A stretch of DNA of 50,271 nucleotides. Source: JAHDBG01 sp963922315. Its GTDB lineage: Bacteria > Pseudomonadota > Gammaproteobacteria > Chromatiales > Chromatiaceae. The DNA lies in NCBI GenBank assembly GCA_963922315.1, contig CAWUID010000011.1, positions 1-50,271 of the forward strand, given 5' to 3'. Position numbers and translations under genes: made by a program. Below are positions 24,334-33,653 of this stretch, one piece after another (position 1 is the first letter of the stretch; the number at the start of each line of letters is the position of its first letter). The notes under the pieces were generated by a model. The model searched no databases, was not told where the DNA came from, and worked only from the letters and a program-made list of their open reading frames with translations.

Positions 24334-26196
24334 ATGATATGGAAACAATCTGATACCAGGCGACTGATATTATTTCTTGCTGGTCTGCTGGCTTATAGTG
24401 CGGTGTCAGCCATGGTGAGAGCACCTGAGCCTGAGATCATAGAGCGTGCTCAGATAACGCAACTGATTATTCGATATGTTCCGGGTGAGGAGTCAGCTCA
24501 GGTCTCACCAGAAGTCAGACAGCAGAATCTGATTCGACTGGTGCAACAACAAGCGCAGCTGACTGTGCGGTATGTTCGTACGCTGGCCAGTGGTGCTATG
24601 GTGCTGGCGCTGCCAGAACCTATGACGTTACAGATGGCACAACATTATGCGGAGTTGATTGCAGCCTCAGATGAGGTGCGGTATGCCGAGCCAGATAAAC
24701 ATTACCGGCGACCAATGAGTAGCCAGTTGCGTACCCCGGATGATGTCTCGTTTTCAGGTGATCAATGGTACTTACAAACATCGGATCAACATCCGGCAGC
24801 CGCCAATTTGCCGGCGGCCTGGCATCTGGCGGTCGGACAGCAAGATATCATCGTCAGTGTGCTTGATACGGGCGTGTTGGAGCATGACGATCTGAATGAT
24901 CGCTTGATGAATGGGCGGGCCAGTGAATCGGGATATGATTTTGTTAGTGATGCAACAGCCTCTAACGATAGTGATGGGCGAGACCGCGATCCGACTGATC
25001 CGGGCGACTGGTGTGCTGATTCAGCAGAGCCGGAAGACAGTAGCTGGCATGGGACGCATGTTGCTGGCATCATCGGTGCAGAAACGAATAATTCACAGGG
25101 GATTGCTGGTGTGGACTGGCACGCCCGCCTGTTGACCGCGCGCGTGCTGGGTGCTTGTGGTGGTAGCCTGGCTGATAATCTTGATGGAATATACTGGTCT
25201 GTTGGTAAGCCGGTGGATGGTGTCACTAACACGACGCCAGCGCATATATTGAACATGAGCCTGGGAGGGGAAGGGGCTTGCAGCCGGGCTGAGCAGGAAG
25301 CGATTGACTATGCTGTGTCTCGTGGCGCTGTCGTCATTGTCGCGGCTGGTAATGACAACAGAGATGTAGTGAATGATTCGCCAGGGAACTGTGAAAACGT
25401 GATTAGTGTCGCGGCTCTGGATAAAGATGGCTCACGGGCTGAATTCAGCAATTTCGGGACGCGGATTGACATTGCAGCTCCCGGGGTAGATATGTTTTCC
25501 ACTCTGGATACGGGTACCCAGGGGCCGGTTAACGATAATACTTATAAAGCTGAAGAAGGTACCAGCCAGGCGGCTCCTGTTGTATCTGGTGTGGTGGCAC
25601 TGATGCTGAGCAGTAACCCGCGCCTGACAGACGGTTCTGTTACCAATGTACCAGCTCTGATAGAGACGAAGCTGAAGGCTACTGCTCGTCCTTTTCTGAC
25701 CGATACGGCAAATGATTGCACGAAAAATACCTGCGGTGCCGGAATGCTGGATGCACATCGGGCGGTGGTTGCTGTCAGTACGCCACCAACGGTGAATACT
25801 GGGGAAGACCAGGCAGTGAAAGGGAATGAACGGGTAAGTTTATCAGCCAGAGCTGCTGACGATGATTATAGTGGCGCGCTCAGTTATACCTGGCAGCAGA
25901 CCAGCGGCCCTCAAGCCACTTTATCCGGGGCAACGACGGCATCACCTTATTTCACCGCACCGAATGCCGGCGGCCAGCTGGTCTTCACGGTTACAGTGAC
26001 TGATGACACCGGATTGTCTGCTACCGACTCAGTGACGATCACCAATACAGCAGTCCCGCAACCGCCACCTGTTGAGGAAAATCAGGGCGGTGGTGGTAGT
26101 TTAAATGGTCTGTCATTACTGTTTGGTGGCGTGGTAGCTTTGCTGATGCTGGGATCAGGAAATTACCGGAAAAAGTTATTATATGGAAGAATCTGA
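24334..26196 (+). CDS. Secreted subtilisin-like serine protease (S8) with PKD-like and GlyGly-CTERM regions
   Basis: The 620-residue product has an N-terminal hydrophobic signal (residues about 10–27), a propeptide-like segment (about 45–125), and the S8 catalytic domain: Asp178 (SVLDTGVLEHDDL), His242 (SWHGTHVAGI) and Ser411 (GTSQAAPVVSG, with Gln where Met is usual). The oxyanion Asn is in VIVAAGNDN. A PKD/REJ-like beta domain follows (about 485–575). The C-terminus GGGGSLNGLSLLFGGVVALL plus a basic tail is a GlyGly-CTERM sorting signal, cleaved by rhombosortase and typical of type II secretion substrates. A tautomerase gene follows after 2 bases. The substrate is unknown. Confidence 0.93.
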   Translation: MIWKQSDTRRLILFLAGLLAYSAVSAMVRAPEPEIIERAQITQLIIRYVPGEESAQVSPEVRQQNLIRLVQQQAQLTVRYVRTLASGAMVLALPEPMTLQMAQHYAELIAASDEVRYAEPDKHYRRPMSSQLRTPDDVSFSGDQWYLQTSDQHPAAANLPAAWHLAVGQQDIIVSVLDTGVLEHDDLNDRLMNGRASESGYDFVSDATASNDSDGRDRDPTDPGDWCADSAEPEDSSWHGTHVAGIIGAETNNSQGIAGVDWHARLLTARVLGACGGSLADNLDGIYWSVGKPVDGVTNTTPAHILNMSLGGEGACSRAEQEAIDYAVSRGAVVIVAAGNDNRDVVNDSPGNCENVISVAALDKDGSRAEFSNFGTRIDIAAPGVDMFSTLDTGTQGPVNDNTYKAEEGTSQAAPVVSGVVALMLSSNPRLTDGSVTNVPALIETKLKATARPFLTDTANDCTKNTCGAGMLDAHRAVVAVSTPPTVNTGEDQAVKGNERVSLSARAADDDYSGALSYTWQQTSGPQATLSGATTASPYFTAPNAGGQLVFTVTVTDDTGLSATDSVTITNTAVPQPPPVEENQGGGGSLNGLSLLFGGVVALLMLGSGNYRKKLLYGRI

Positions 26197-26198
26197 GC

Positions 26199-26402
26199 AT
26201 GCCTTACGTTAACATCAGAGTCACGAAGGAATCCGTATCGCGGCAACAAAAAAAAGACCTGATTACAGGTGCGACCCAACTATTGGTGGATGTGCTGGGG
26301 AAAAATCCGGCAACCACCATAGTCGTCATTGATGAAGTCGATACCGATAATTGGGGTATCGGCTATGATCAGGTCAGTGAGTTACGTCAACCACCAGATT
26401 GA
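26199..26402 (+). CDS. 4-oxalocrotonate tautomerase family enzyme
   Basis: The 67-residue product starts MPYVNIRVTKESVSRQQKKD. After removal of Met, the catalytic Pro1 is exposed, as in the tautomerase superfamily. The internal pattern LITGATQLLVDVLGKNPATT and IVVIDEVDTDNWGIGYDQVS agrees with the family, in which small subunits form hexamers that interconvert enol and keto acids. The physiological substrate cannot be told from the sequence, and nothing nearby suggests an aromatic degradation pathway. It lies 2 bases after the protease stop and is probably co-transcribed with it. Confidence 0.85.
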   Translation: MPYVNIRVTKESVSRQQKKDLITGATQLLVDVLGKNPATTIVVIDEVDTDNWGIGYDQVSELRQPPD

Positions 26403-26460
26403 ATTTATCATCGCTGTTTTTTCATAATTCTCACTTGCGGGTGTTTCAATCAGACTTGCG

Positions 26461-27798
26461 TTAGAAAGCACCCTGAAACTTACGCATCATTTTTTCCATA
26501 CCACCACCACTGAATTTTTTCATCATTTTCTGAGTACTCTGAAATTGTTTTAACAATTTATTAATATCCTGTACCTGTGTGCCAGAGCCGGCAGCGATCC
26601 GCTTTTTACGCGAACCTTTAATAACCTTAAAAAACTCACGTTCGTGTGGTGTCATTGAATTAATAATGGCAACCATCCGATTGGTCTGAACCGTATCAAA
26701 TTGTTGTTTCACTTTATCTGGTACCTGATTCATGCCGGGCAATTTATCCAGCATACTGCCTGCTCCCCCCATGCCCTGAATTTCCTGTAGCTGATCACGA
26801 AAATCAGCGAGAGAAAATCCCTGACCTTTCTGTATTTTGCGCGCCAGTTTTTTTGCTTTGCGCTGATCAACTTTTTGTTGTACTTCCTCAACCAGAGAAA
26901 GTACATCACCCATCCCCAGAATGCGCGAAGCAACCCGATCCGGATAGAACGGCTCTAAAGCGGTTGTATTTTCGCCAGTACCCAAAAATTTAATGGGTTT
27001 ACCGGTCACTTGCCGGATAGATAATGCAGCTCCCCCACGCGCATCTCCATCTGCTTTTGTTAAGATAACCCCGGTCAAGGGCAATGACTGATCAAATGCC
27101 TGCGCTGTGATGGCAGCATCCTGGCCAGTCATAGCATCTACAACAAATAAAGTTTCAACCGGATCAACGACAGCGTGTAAGGCTTGTACTTCTGTCATCA
27201 TGTCAGTATCAACATGCAATCGACCAGCTGTATCTACAATTAACACATCGGCAAATGATCGTTTTGCTGCATCCAGTGCTGCAGTGGCAATCTCAGTCGG
27301 TTTCTGTGCAGCATCAGATGGGTGGAGAAGGGCACCAATATCATTTGCTAATACCGCCAATTGCTGGATAGCGGCCGGACGATAGACATCACAACTGACC
27401 AGCATCACTTTTTTACCAGACCCTAACAAAAAACGTGCCAGTTTGGCCGCACTGGTTGTTTTACCTGAGCCTTGCAGCCCGGCAAGCATGATGACCGCAG
27501 GCGGCTGAGCAGACAGATTAAGCGATTCGTTCTGTTCACCCATCAGAACAGTCAGCTCGTCTTTCACGATTTTGACCAGAGTCTCACCGGGAGACAGGCT
27601 CTGCATAATTTCAGTGCCCGCCGCTTTTTCGCGAATCTGTTGCGTAAATGCCTTAACCACAGGAAGGGCAACATCCGCTTCCAGTAATGCCATGCGGACA
27701 TCGCGTACAGTTTCGCGAATGTTATCGTCAGATAATCTTCCCTGACCCCGAATCTTTTGTAATGTCTCGTCCAGACGATCAGTCAGATTGGCAAACAT
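26461..27798 (-). CDS. ffh: Signal recognition particle protein Ffh
   Basis: Ffh is the GTPase that, with 4.5S RNA, delivers nascent inner-membrane proteins to FtsY. The 445-residue product has the N domain (MFANLTDRLDETLQKIRGQG), the G domain with GLQGSGKT (about 106–113), DTAGRLHVD and TKADGDARGGAALS, and the Met-rich M domain (GMNQVPDKVKQQFDTVQ, TPHEREFFKVIKGSRKKRIA). The length is close to E. coli (453). The start has no strong ribosome-binding site, and a MITE-like copy lies only 30 bases upstream, perhaps interfering with or supplying its promoter. Confidence 0.98.
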   Translation of the reverse strand: MFANLTDRLDETLQKIRGQGRLSDDNIRETVRDVRMALLEADVALPVVKAFTQQIREKAAGTEIMQSLSPGETLVKIVKDELTVLMGEQNESLNLSAQPPAVIMLAGLQGSGKTTSAAKLARFLLGSGKKVMLVSCDVYRPAAIQQLAVLANDIGALLHPSDAAQKPTEIATAALDAAKRSFADVLIVDTAGRLHVDTDMMTEVQALHAVVDPVETLFVVDAMTGQDAAITAQAFDQSLPLTGVILTKADGDARGGAALSIRQVTGKPIKFLGTGENTTALEPFYPDRVASRILGMGDVLSLVEEVQQKVDQRKAKKLARKIQKGQGFSLADFRDQLQEIQGMGGAGSMLDKLPGMNQVPDKVKQQFDTVQTNRMVAIINSMTPHEREFFKVIKGSRKKRIAAGSGTQVQDINKLLKQFQSTQKMMKKFSGGGMEKMMRKFQGAF

Positions 27799-27827
27799 AC
27801 GAATATCCTGCGGTAAAAAGCAATGTT

Positions 27828-27925
27828 AGTGAGCATTCTCAATGAGCTGAGTGAAAATGATGTTGAGTCACTTTTTGTGCTGACAAGGCGTAATGAGGAA
27901 TCATAGCTCATTCTATTGCGATGGG
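27828..27925 (+). repeat. Partial copy of the MITE-like element upstream of ffh
   Basis: AGTGAGCATTCTCAATGAGC and the following ~80 bases align with the left half of the 162 bp element at 18335, about 80% identical by eye, including TTTTTGTGCTGACAAGGCG and ATTGCGAT. A matching right end is not found, so it is either decayed or a one-ended copy. It lies in the ffh–envC gap. Confidence 0.65.
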
Positions 27926-28097
27926 GGTGGGGAATGGCTCGTTATTTCATCAGATGTTGTTCATCATAGGCGGATCAAAGTGGCTGAAGCAAGCTACCTC
28001 CAGACTGAATTCCCGATCCCTGTTTAATTTAACATAATATATATTATGCGATATTTTTGAGCCTGATCAGAAAAACATTATGAGTGATATCAATCTC

Positions 28098-29264
28098 TTA
28101 TCTGCGACACCATAATGCCGGATCAATCGGCTGTCCCTGATGCCGAATCGCAAAATACAGGCCTGCTGTACGTTGGCCTCCGGTATTTCCGGCCTGAGCA
28201 ATAGGTTCATCAGCTGATACCTGATCACCAACTGTTTTTAACAGACGTTGATTATGCCCGTACAACGACAAATAGCCTTCACCGTGATCAATGATCAGCA
28301 GTAAACCAAAGCCACGCAACCAGTCAGCAAATACCACCTGGCCGCCATAACTGGCTTGCACCGGTTGACCGGCTTCTGCTTGCATCAATACACCATCCCA
28401 GCGCATTGAGCCAATTTTACGTGCACCAAACCGGTGTAAGATATGCCCCTGAGTCGGCCAGCTTAACTGCCCACGCTTGCGAGAAAATGGCGCAGTTTGT
28501 TGTTGTGCAGCACGATTTGCCAGTGCACGTTGTAGCTGGTCCAGTAAAGACTGTAATTGTTCTGCATCGGCCTGTCGACGTTGTAACTCAGCATCTTGCT
28601 GATGTAATTGTTGATCTAACTGCGTTAATAACTGTTGCCGTTGTTGTTGCGTAATCTGTAAATCATGTTGCGCTGACTGTTGTTGAGTGCGGAGAGTGAG
28701 TAGTTGTTCCTGTTTTTGTACAATGTCATGTTGTGTATGGGTTAATTGTTCTAGCACCTGTTTAGCTGAACTCATCCGTATCATACGTGTATGATTCAGG
28801 TAGTCGTAATAAGTGAGCATCCGGCTGAATATTTTTTTATTCTGCTGGTTTAATAATAGCTTCACCTGTTGTTGCCGACCCATCTGATAAGCAGTACGAA
28901 TTTGTTTTACTAATTCCCTGCGTTCTCGTTGCAGAGTCAGTTGTTGTTGTTTTGCCTGCTTCCGGAGTCGTTTTAGCTGTTGTTGTTGCTTGTCATAGCG
29001 TTTGGTTAAGTCATGTAATGTCTGTTGTAACTCGCTCATCACAATTTCACTTTTTTCCAGGCTCTGACTGACCTGGTCTCGCTGGTGCTGAGTGGTTTGT
29101 ATCTGAGTTTTAATTTGTAATATGTTCTGACGCAGTTCGGCCAAACGTTGCGCTGTCTCTGTTGAGCGATCTGTACTCTCATTAGCATGTACTGGCAATG
29201 TCCATAACAGTACCATACTCATCAACAGAATCAATTTACAATATTTTTTCTTCCACATAGTCAA
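28098..29264 (-). CDS. envC: Murein hydrolase activator EnvC (degenerate LytM/M23 domain)
   Basis: EnvC is a periplasmic factor that activates the amidases AmiA and AmiB for daughter-cell separation. The 388-residue product has a signal peptide (LILLMSMVLLWTLPVHANES), a long Gln-rich coiled coil (about 40–265) and a C-terminal LytM domain (ILHRFGARKIGSMRWDG, GHNQRLLKTVGDQVSADEPI). The zinc ligands of active M23 enzymes are not conserved: the usual HxxxD and HxH positions read RWDG and LYFAIR. This fits a non-enzymatic activator. The gene diverges from mrdA, with only 19 bases between the two start codons. Confidence 0.93.
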   Translation of the reverse strand: MTMWKKKYCKLILLMSMVLLWTLPVHANESTDRSTETAQRLAELRQNILQIKTQIQTTQHQRDQVSQSLEKSEIVMSELQQTLHDLTKRYDKQQQQLKRLRKQAKQQQLTLQRERRELVKQIRTAYQMGRQQQVKLLLNQQNKKIFSRMLTYYDYLNHTRMIRMSSAKQVLEQLTHTQHDIVQKQEQLLTLRTQQQSAQHDLQITQQQRQQLLTQLDQQLHQQDAELQRRQADAEQLQSLLDQLQRALANRAAQQQTAPFSRKRGQLSWPTQGHILHRFGARKIGSMRWDGVLMQAEAGQPVQASYGGQVVFADWLRGFGLLLIIDHGEGYLSLYGHNQRLLKTVGDQVSADEPIAQAGNTGGQRTAGLYFAIRHQGQPIDPALWCRR

Positions 29265-29283
29265 TCAATTTATCTGGTTACTG

Positions 29284-31134
29284 ATGCGTCATATTCAGAA
29301 TCACTATCAGGAACATCGTTTGTTATCACGTCGCCTGCTGATAGCAACTATAGGTGTTGTACTTATACTTGTACTGTTAGTCGGTCGACTAGTGCAACTA
29401 CAAGTTCTCAATCATACCCACTTTACGACCTTATCCAAAGACAATCGGGTGCGCTTAGAACCATTGCCATCTACCCGGGGATTGATTTATGACCGGCAGG
29501 GTGTGTTGCTGGCTCAGAATCAGCCTGCTTACAGTCTGGAAATGATTCCGGAACAAGTGCCTGATATAGAAAATACCTGGTTCAGGCTCAGTCAATTAAT
29601 TGCTCTCAGTACCCACGATCGGGCGCGATTTGAGCAAATCAAACAACACCGACGCCGGTTTGAGCGTATTCCGGTGCGTATGAATCTGACATTAAATGAA
29701 GCTGCACGCTTCGCAGTTGTGAAGCACCAGTTTCCCGGCCTGGACATTCAGGCTCGGTTACTACGTCATTACCCTTATCCGGCAGCGACAGCACACCTGC
29801 TCGGTTATGTGGGCCGGATCAGTCAGCAGGATCTGGATCAGATGGAAACATCATCTCATTATGCTGGAACGACTCATATTGGCAAGATCGGCCTGGAAAA
29901 AACGTATGAAGAAACTTTGCATGGTAATGTTGGCACCCGCCAGGTTGAAGCAAATGCAGTAGGCCGTGTTATTCGGGTTTTGCAACAACAAGCTCCTTCG
30001 CCTGGCCAGGATTTACATTTGTATCTTGATATCCGTTTGCAGCAGGCAACACTAGCTGCTTTTGGTGAGCAGCATGGTGCTGCCGTTGCCCTGGATCCGA
30101 AGACCGGGGGCATTTTAGCGATGGTTAGTAAGCCGACTTATAATCCGAATCTGTTTGTACAAGGGATCAGCCATGCTGATTACCAGGCATTGCGTGATAA
30201 CCCGGATCAGCCATTGTATGACCGTGCACTACGTGGGCAATATCCGCCTGGTTCTACGATTAAACCTTTCATGGGACTAGGCGCATTAGAAGATGGCCAT
30301 GTTGATGACCAACATACTGTCTTATGCCCAGGTTATTTTCAATTACCGAATCAGGAACATAAATATCGCGACTGGAAAAAAACCGGGCATGGTTCTGTCA
30401 ATCTGGATGAAGCGATCACTCAGTCCTGCGATGTATATTTCTACCAACTTGCATACGAGATGGGAGTCGATGCACTCAGCACATCACTGGCTTTGTTTGG
30501 TTTCGGTGAACATACCGGAATCGATCTGCGCGGTGAAGCACGTGGTATTTTACCTTCACGCGACTGGAAACAACGGACACGTGCCCTGCCCTGGTATCCG
30601 GGTGAAACAGTGATCATGGGGATCGGACAAGGCTATTTTTTGAGTACGCCATTGCAACTGGCTGCTGCCACAGCTGCCATTGCGAATAATGGTTTATACC
30701 ATAGTCCGCGTCTGGTGAGATTTGTGCAAAATCGTGGAGAAGCACAACCTGTTCAGATACCAACCGCAACCCGACGCTTGCCGATTCGTGATCCGGCGCA
30801 CTGGGCCTATATTCGCGCTGCGATGGAACATGTGGTTATGGATCCCCAAGGTACTGCGCGTAGTCTCCGGACTGCGGATTATCGTATCGCCGGCAAAACC
30901 GGTACCGCTCAGGTTTTCAGCATCAAACAGGACGAGGAATACGACGATACCAGAATCACGAAAAAACAGCGCGATCATGCCTTATTTATTGCATATGCCC
31001 CGGTTGAAGATCCACAAATTGCGCTTGCAGTGATCGTTGAGAATGGTGGTAGCGGCAGCACGGTAGCGGTACCGATTGCTCATCAGATGATCAACACATA
31101 TCTACGTAGTCTGACGAAATCAGCTAATTTGTAA
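29284..31134 (+). CDS. mrdA: Penicillin-binding protein 2 (peptidoglycan transpeptidase)
   Basis: PBP2 is the elongasome transpeptidase that cross-links peptidoglycan with RodA. The 616-residue product has one N-terminal membrane anchor (LLIATIGVVLILVLLVGRLV, about 18–37), a pedestal domain with RGLIYDRQGVLLAQN and GKIGLEKTYE, and the transpeptidase motifs: Ser324 in GSTIKPF, SCD near 380 and KTGTAQ near 540. E. coli PBP2 has 633 residues. RodA, normally next to it, is not in the window. It starts at the ATG at 29284, 19 bases from the divergent envC start, and ends before the convergent pth. Confidence 0.96.
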   Translation: MRHIQNHYQEHRLLSRRLLIATIGVVLILVLLVGRLVQLQVLNHTHFTTLSKDNRVRLEPLPSTRGLIYDRQGVLLAQNQPAYSLEMIPEQVPDIENTWFRLSQLIALSTHDRARFEQIKQHRRRFERIPVRMNLTLNEAARFAVVKHQFPGLDIQARLLRHYPYPAATAHLLGYVGRISQQDLDQMETSSHYAGTTHIGKIGLEKTYEETLHGNVGTRQVEANAVGRVIRVLQQQAPSPGQDLHLYLDIRLQQATLAAFGEQHGAAVALDPKTGGILAMVSKPTYNPNLFVQGISHADYQALRDNPDQPLYDRALRGQYPPGSTIKPFMGLGALEDGHVDDQHTVLCPGYFQLPNQEHKYRDWKKTGHGSVNLDEAITQSCDVYFYQLAYEMGVDALSTSLALFGFGEHTGIDLRGEARGILPSRDWKQRTRALPWYPGETVIMGIGQGYFLSTPLQLAAATAAIANNGLYHSPRLVRFVQNRGEAQPVQIPTATRRLPIRDPAHWAYIRAAMEHVVMDPQGTARSLRTADYRIAGKTGTAQVFSIKQDEEYDDTRITKKQRDHALFIAYAPVEDPQIALAVIVENGGSGSTVAVPIAHQMINTYLRSLTKSANL

Positions 31135-31206
31135 GCCAAATGATTTTCAATATAAAAAGACCTGACTCTATTAAGCTATCAGCTCGGTGTGACTTGTTGT
31201 TGCATA

Positions 31207-31779
31207 CTATTGCTGTGTATGCAAAGTCTGCATAGCAGATTGCCAGTTGCCAGTATAGATGTGTTCCCATACCACAGTGATCTGGTCTAGTGCAGATTGA
31301 AGCTGGGTGTCTTCGATCTTTCCGGGTGCTGACAGCACATGCTTCAGCACGGCCGATTTGTGTCCCGGATGGCCGATGCCAATACGCAAACGTGGAAATG
31401 CTTGCGTACCCAGCGCCTGAATAATATCCCGCAGACCATTATGTCCACCGTGTCCGCCCTGCTGCTTTAAGCGCACAGTGCCGGGTGGCAAATCCAGCTC
31501 GTCATGCACCACCAGCACCTGATCAGGCAGCAGACGATAAAAATGCACCAGGGACCTCACCGCACGACCACTCTGGTTCATGTAAGTGGTTGGTTTCAGT
31601 AGCCACAGATTCCCGGCGGCAGTCGGTAATTGCGCAATCAGTCCATGAAACCTTTTTTCCTGGCGAAAGGTAACATGATGAGATTGTGCCAGCCGGTCCA
31701 GTAGCCAGAAACCGATATTATGTCGATGACTGGCATAATCCGGGCCTGGATTTCCCAGACCGACCACACATTGTATCAT
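31207..31779 (-). CDS. pth: Peptidyl-tRNA hydrolase
   Basis: Pth releases peptides from peptidyl-tRNAs that have dropped off the ribosome. The 190-residue product (E. coli 194) carries the catalytic His20 (SHRHNIGFW) and Asn10 (GLGNPG), the conserved LLKPTTYMNQSG with the substrate-binding Asn, and VVHDELDLPPGTVRLKQQGG with the second catalytic region. It is separated from rplY by 10 bases; the pair with prs and ispE is a classic gammaproteobacterial neighbourhood. Confidence 0.97.
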   Translation of the reverse strand: MIQCVVGLGNPGPDYASHRHNIGFWLLDRLAQSHHVTFRQEKRFHGLIAQLPTAAGNLWLLKPTTYMNQSGRAVRSLVHFYRLLPDQVLVVHDELDLPPGTVRLKQQGGHGGHNGLRDIIQALGTQAFPRLRIGIGHPGHKSAVLKHVLSAPGKIEDTQLQSALDQITVVWEHIYTGNWQSAMQTLHTQQ

Positions 31780-31789
31780 CAGGGCAGCG

Positions 31790-32413
31790 TCAACCTGCTG
31801 CGCTTTCTTCTGCCCCGGTCGCCTCTTCCGCTGTGGCTTTTGGCATGTGCACTGTCACAACAGTGTCATTATGTCCTTCCTGAGCTAATGCAGGAATATC
31901 CACACCGGCAGGCAATGCCAGATCATTCAGGTGCAGGCTGTCACCGGCGTTCATCTGCCCGACATCAACTTCAATATATTCAGGTAAGTCCTTGACAGCA
32001 CAACTGATTTCAATATCTGTGAGGGCATGGCTGGCTTTACCGCCCGCTTTGATACCTGGTGCTGTCATTTCGTTGATGAAATGCAGTGGCACATGGAGCT
32101 TAATCCGGTCTGTCTCTTTCACCCGCAATAAATCCAGGTGTGTCACAAATGGTTTAGCCGGGTGTCGTTGCAGATCTTTGAGGATCACCTTCTGGGTCGT
32201 GTCCCCGATCTTTACGGTCAGCACGTGCGAATAAAACGCTTCATGCTCCAGGTGCTGCTCCAGCTTGTTATGTAGTGTGGCAAACATTTGTGGTGTCTGA
32301 TCACCACCATAGATGATGCCAGGTACCAGCCCCTGACGACGCAGGCGGCGGCTCGCACCCTTCCCTTGCGCCTCACGAGCTATTGCATCAATCTGAAAAT
32401 TTTCCTGCATCAT
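31790..32413 (-). CDS. rplY: Large ribosomal subunit protein bL25 (CTC family, two domains)
   Basis: bL25 binds 5S rRNA in the large ribosomal subunit. The 207-residue product is the long (CTC-type) form. An N-terminal 5S-binding domain (KGASRRLRRQGLVPGIIYGG, VILKDLQRHPAKPFVTHLDL) is followed by the C-terminal TL5-like domain (HVPLHFINE, ISCAVKDLPEYIEVDV), with an acidic, Ala-rich tail. E. coli has only the short form; the long one occurs in pseudomonads and many other proteobacteria. It begins at one of two adjacent ATGs (32413 or 32410). Confidence 0.96.
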   Translation of the reverse strand: MMQENFQIDAIAREAQGKGASRRLRRQGLVPGIIYGGDQTPQMFATLHNKLEQHLEHEAFYSHVLTVKIGDTTQKVILKDLQRHPAKPFVTHLDLLRVKETDRIKLHVPLHFINEMTAPGIKAGGKASHALTDIEISCAVKDLPEYIEVDVGQMNAGDSLHLNDLALPAGVDIPALAQEGHNDTVVTVHMPKATAEEATGAEESAAG

Positions 32414-32510
32414 GTTTCTGCTCCGGCAGTGAAAGTGAAACGGCTGTGCTTAACAGCCCGGACAAAGTTCTGACATCCGCGACCAGACGTTAGAACATAA
32501 GCAACGAATA

Positions 32511-33476
32511 TTATTCGACAAACAAAGAGCTGACCGATTCTTCATCATTGATGCTACGCATCGATTCGGCCAGCAGGCTGGCAATTGGCAAAGCGCGAAC
32601 TTTACCACAAGCCTGTATTTCGGCACTCAAGGGTATGGTGTTGGAAACCACTAATTCATCCAGGGTAGACTGTGTCAGGTTACAGGCTGCTGCGCCAGAT
32701 AAAACTGCATGAGTGCAATATGCCACCACCCGCGCGGCGCCAGCCATCTTCAGTGCATCAGCTGCTTTACATAAAGTGCCTGCTGTATCCACCATATCAT
32801 CAACGATCACACAAGTGCGGCCATTAACATCACCGATGATATTCATTACCTGTGCTTCGTTCGCTTTCGGACGGCGTTTATCAATAATTGCCAGGTCGGC
32901 ATCATCAAGATTTTTCGCGATGGCACGCGCCCGTACTACCCCACCGACATCTGGCGAAACCACGACCAGATCCGGGTATTTCTGCCGCCAGATATCGGCT
33001 ACCAAAACCGGTGAGGCATAGATATTGTCCACCGGAATATCAAAAAACCCCTGGATCTGATCAGCATGCAGATCCATAGTCAGCACCCGATCAGTGCCTG
33101 CCTTATCAATCATTTTGGCTGCTAATCGAGCCGTAATCGGTACCCGGGCTGAGCGTGAACGACGATCCTGCCGGGCATAACCGAAATACGGCACGACAGC
33201 GGTGATGCGACGAGCGGATGCCCAGCGCAGAGCATCGACCATCACCAATAATTCCATCAAATTGTCGTTAGTGGGAGATGAAGTTGGCTGCACCACAAAA
33301 ACATCACGTCCGCGTACATTTTCCTGGATCTCGACCATGACTTCGCCATCACTGAATTTACCAACGTCGGCTTTACCCAGTGACAGATTAAGGTAAGTGG
33401 CAATACCGGCTGCCAGTTCCGGATGAGCATTACCGGTAAAGACCATCATATTGCCGGATGGTGAAGAGTTCAGCAT
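32511..33476 (-). CDS. prs: Ribose-phosphate pyrophosphokinase (PRPP synthase)
   Basis: Prs makes PRPP from ribose 5-phosphate and ATP for nucleotide, His and Trp synthesis. The 321-residue product contains VVPYFGYARQDRRSRSARVP, TMDLHADQIQGFFDIPVDN and CVIVDDMVDTAGTLCKAADA with the PRPP-binding loop. The start MLNSSPSGNMMVFTGNAHPE may be a few residues long compared with E. coli (315), where the conserved part begins near MMVFTG. It lies 87 bases downstream of tRNA-Gln. Confidence 0.97.
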   Translation of the reverse strand: MLNSSPSGNMMVFTGNAHPELAAGIATYLNLSLGKADVGKFSDGEVMVEIQENVRGRDVFVVQPTSSPTNDNLMELLVMVDALRWASARRITAVVPYFGYARQDRRSRSARVPITARLAAKMIDKAGTDRVLTMDLHADQIQGFFDIPVDNIYASPVLVADIWRQKYPDLVVVSPDVGGVVRARAIAKNLDDADLAIIDKRRPKANEAQVMNIIGDVNGRTCVIVDDMVDTAGTLCKAADALKMAGAARVVAYCTHAVLSGAAACNLTQSTLDELVVSNTIPLSAEIQACGKVRALPIASLLAESMRSINDEESVSSLFVE

Positions 33477-33563
33477 GGTCAGGATTCCCTGATGTGGGAT
33501 AAATTCGTCAGGCTGGAGGCTGAGTGATGAGGTTTGTATGAACCTGTATCAGCATAAGGAGAA

Positions 33564-33638
33564 TGGCTGGGGTGGCAGGATTCGAACCTGCGCATGCCGG
33601 AGTCAAAGTCCGGTGCCTTACCGCTTGGCTACACCCCA
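33564..33638 (-). tRNA. tRNA-Gln (anticodon TTG)
   Basis: On the minus strand the sequence TGGGGTGTAGCCAAGCGGTA opens a standard cloverleaf. The acceptor TGGGGTG pairs with CACCCCA, the anticodon loop is CTTTGAC (anticodon TTG, reading CAA and CAG), and the T arm carries GGTTCGAATCC. A discriminator G and the encoded CCA complete the 75-base gene. It lies between ispE and prs, the common gammaproteobacterial order. Confidence 0.97.
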
Positions 33639-33653
33639 ATTAAAGATAGGAAG

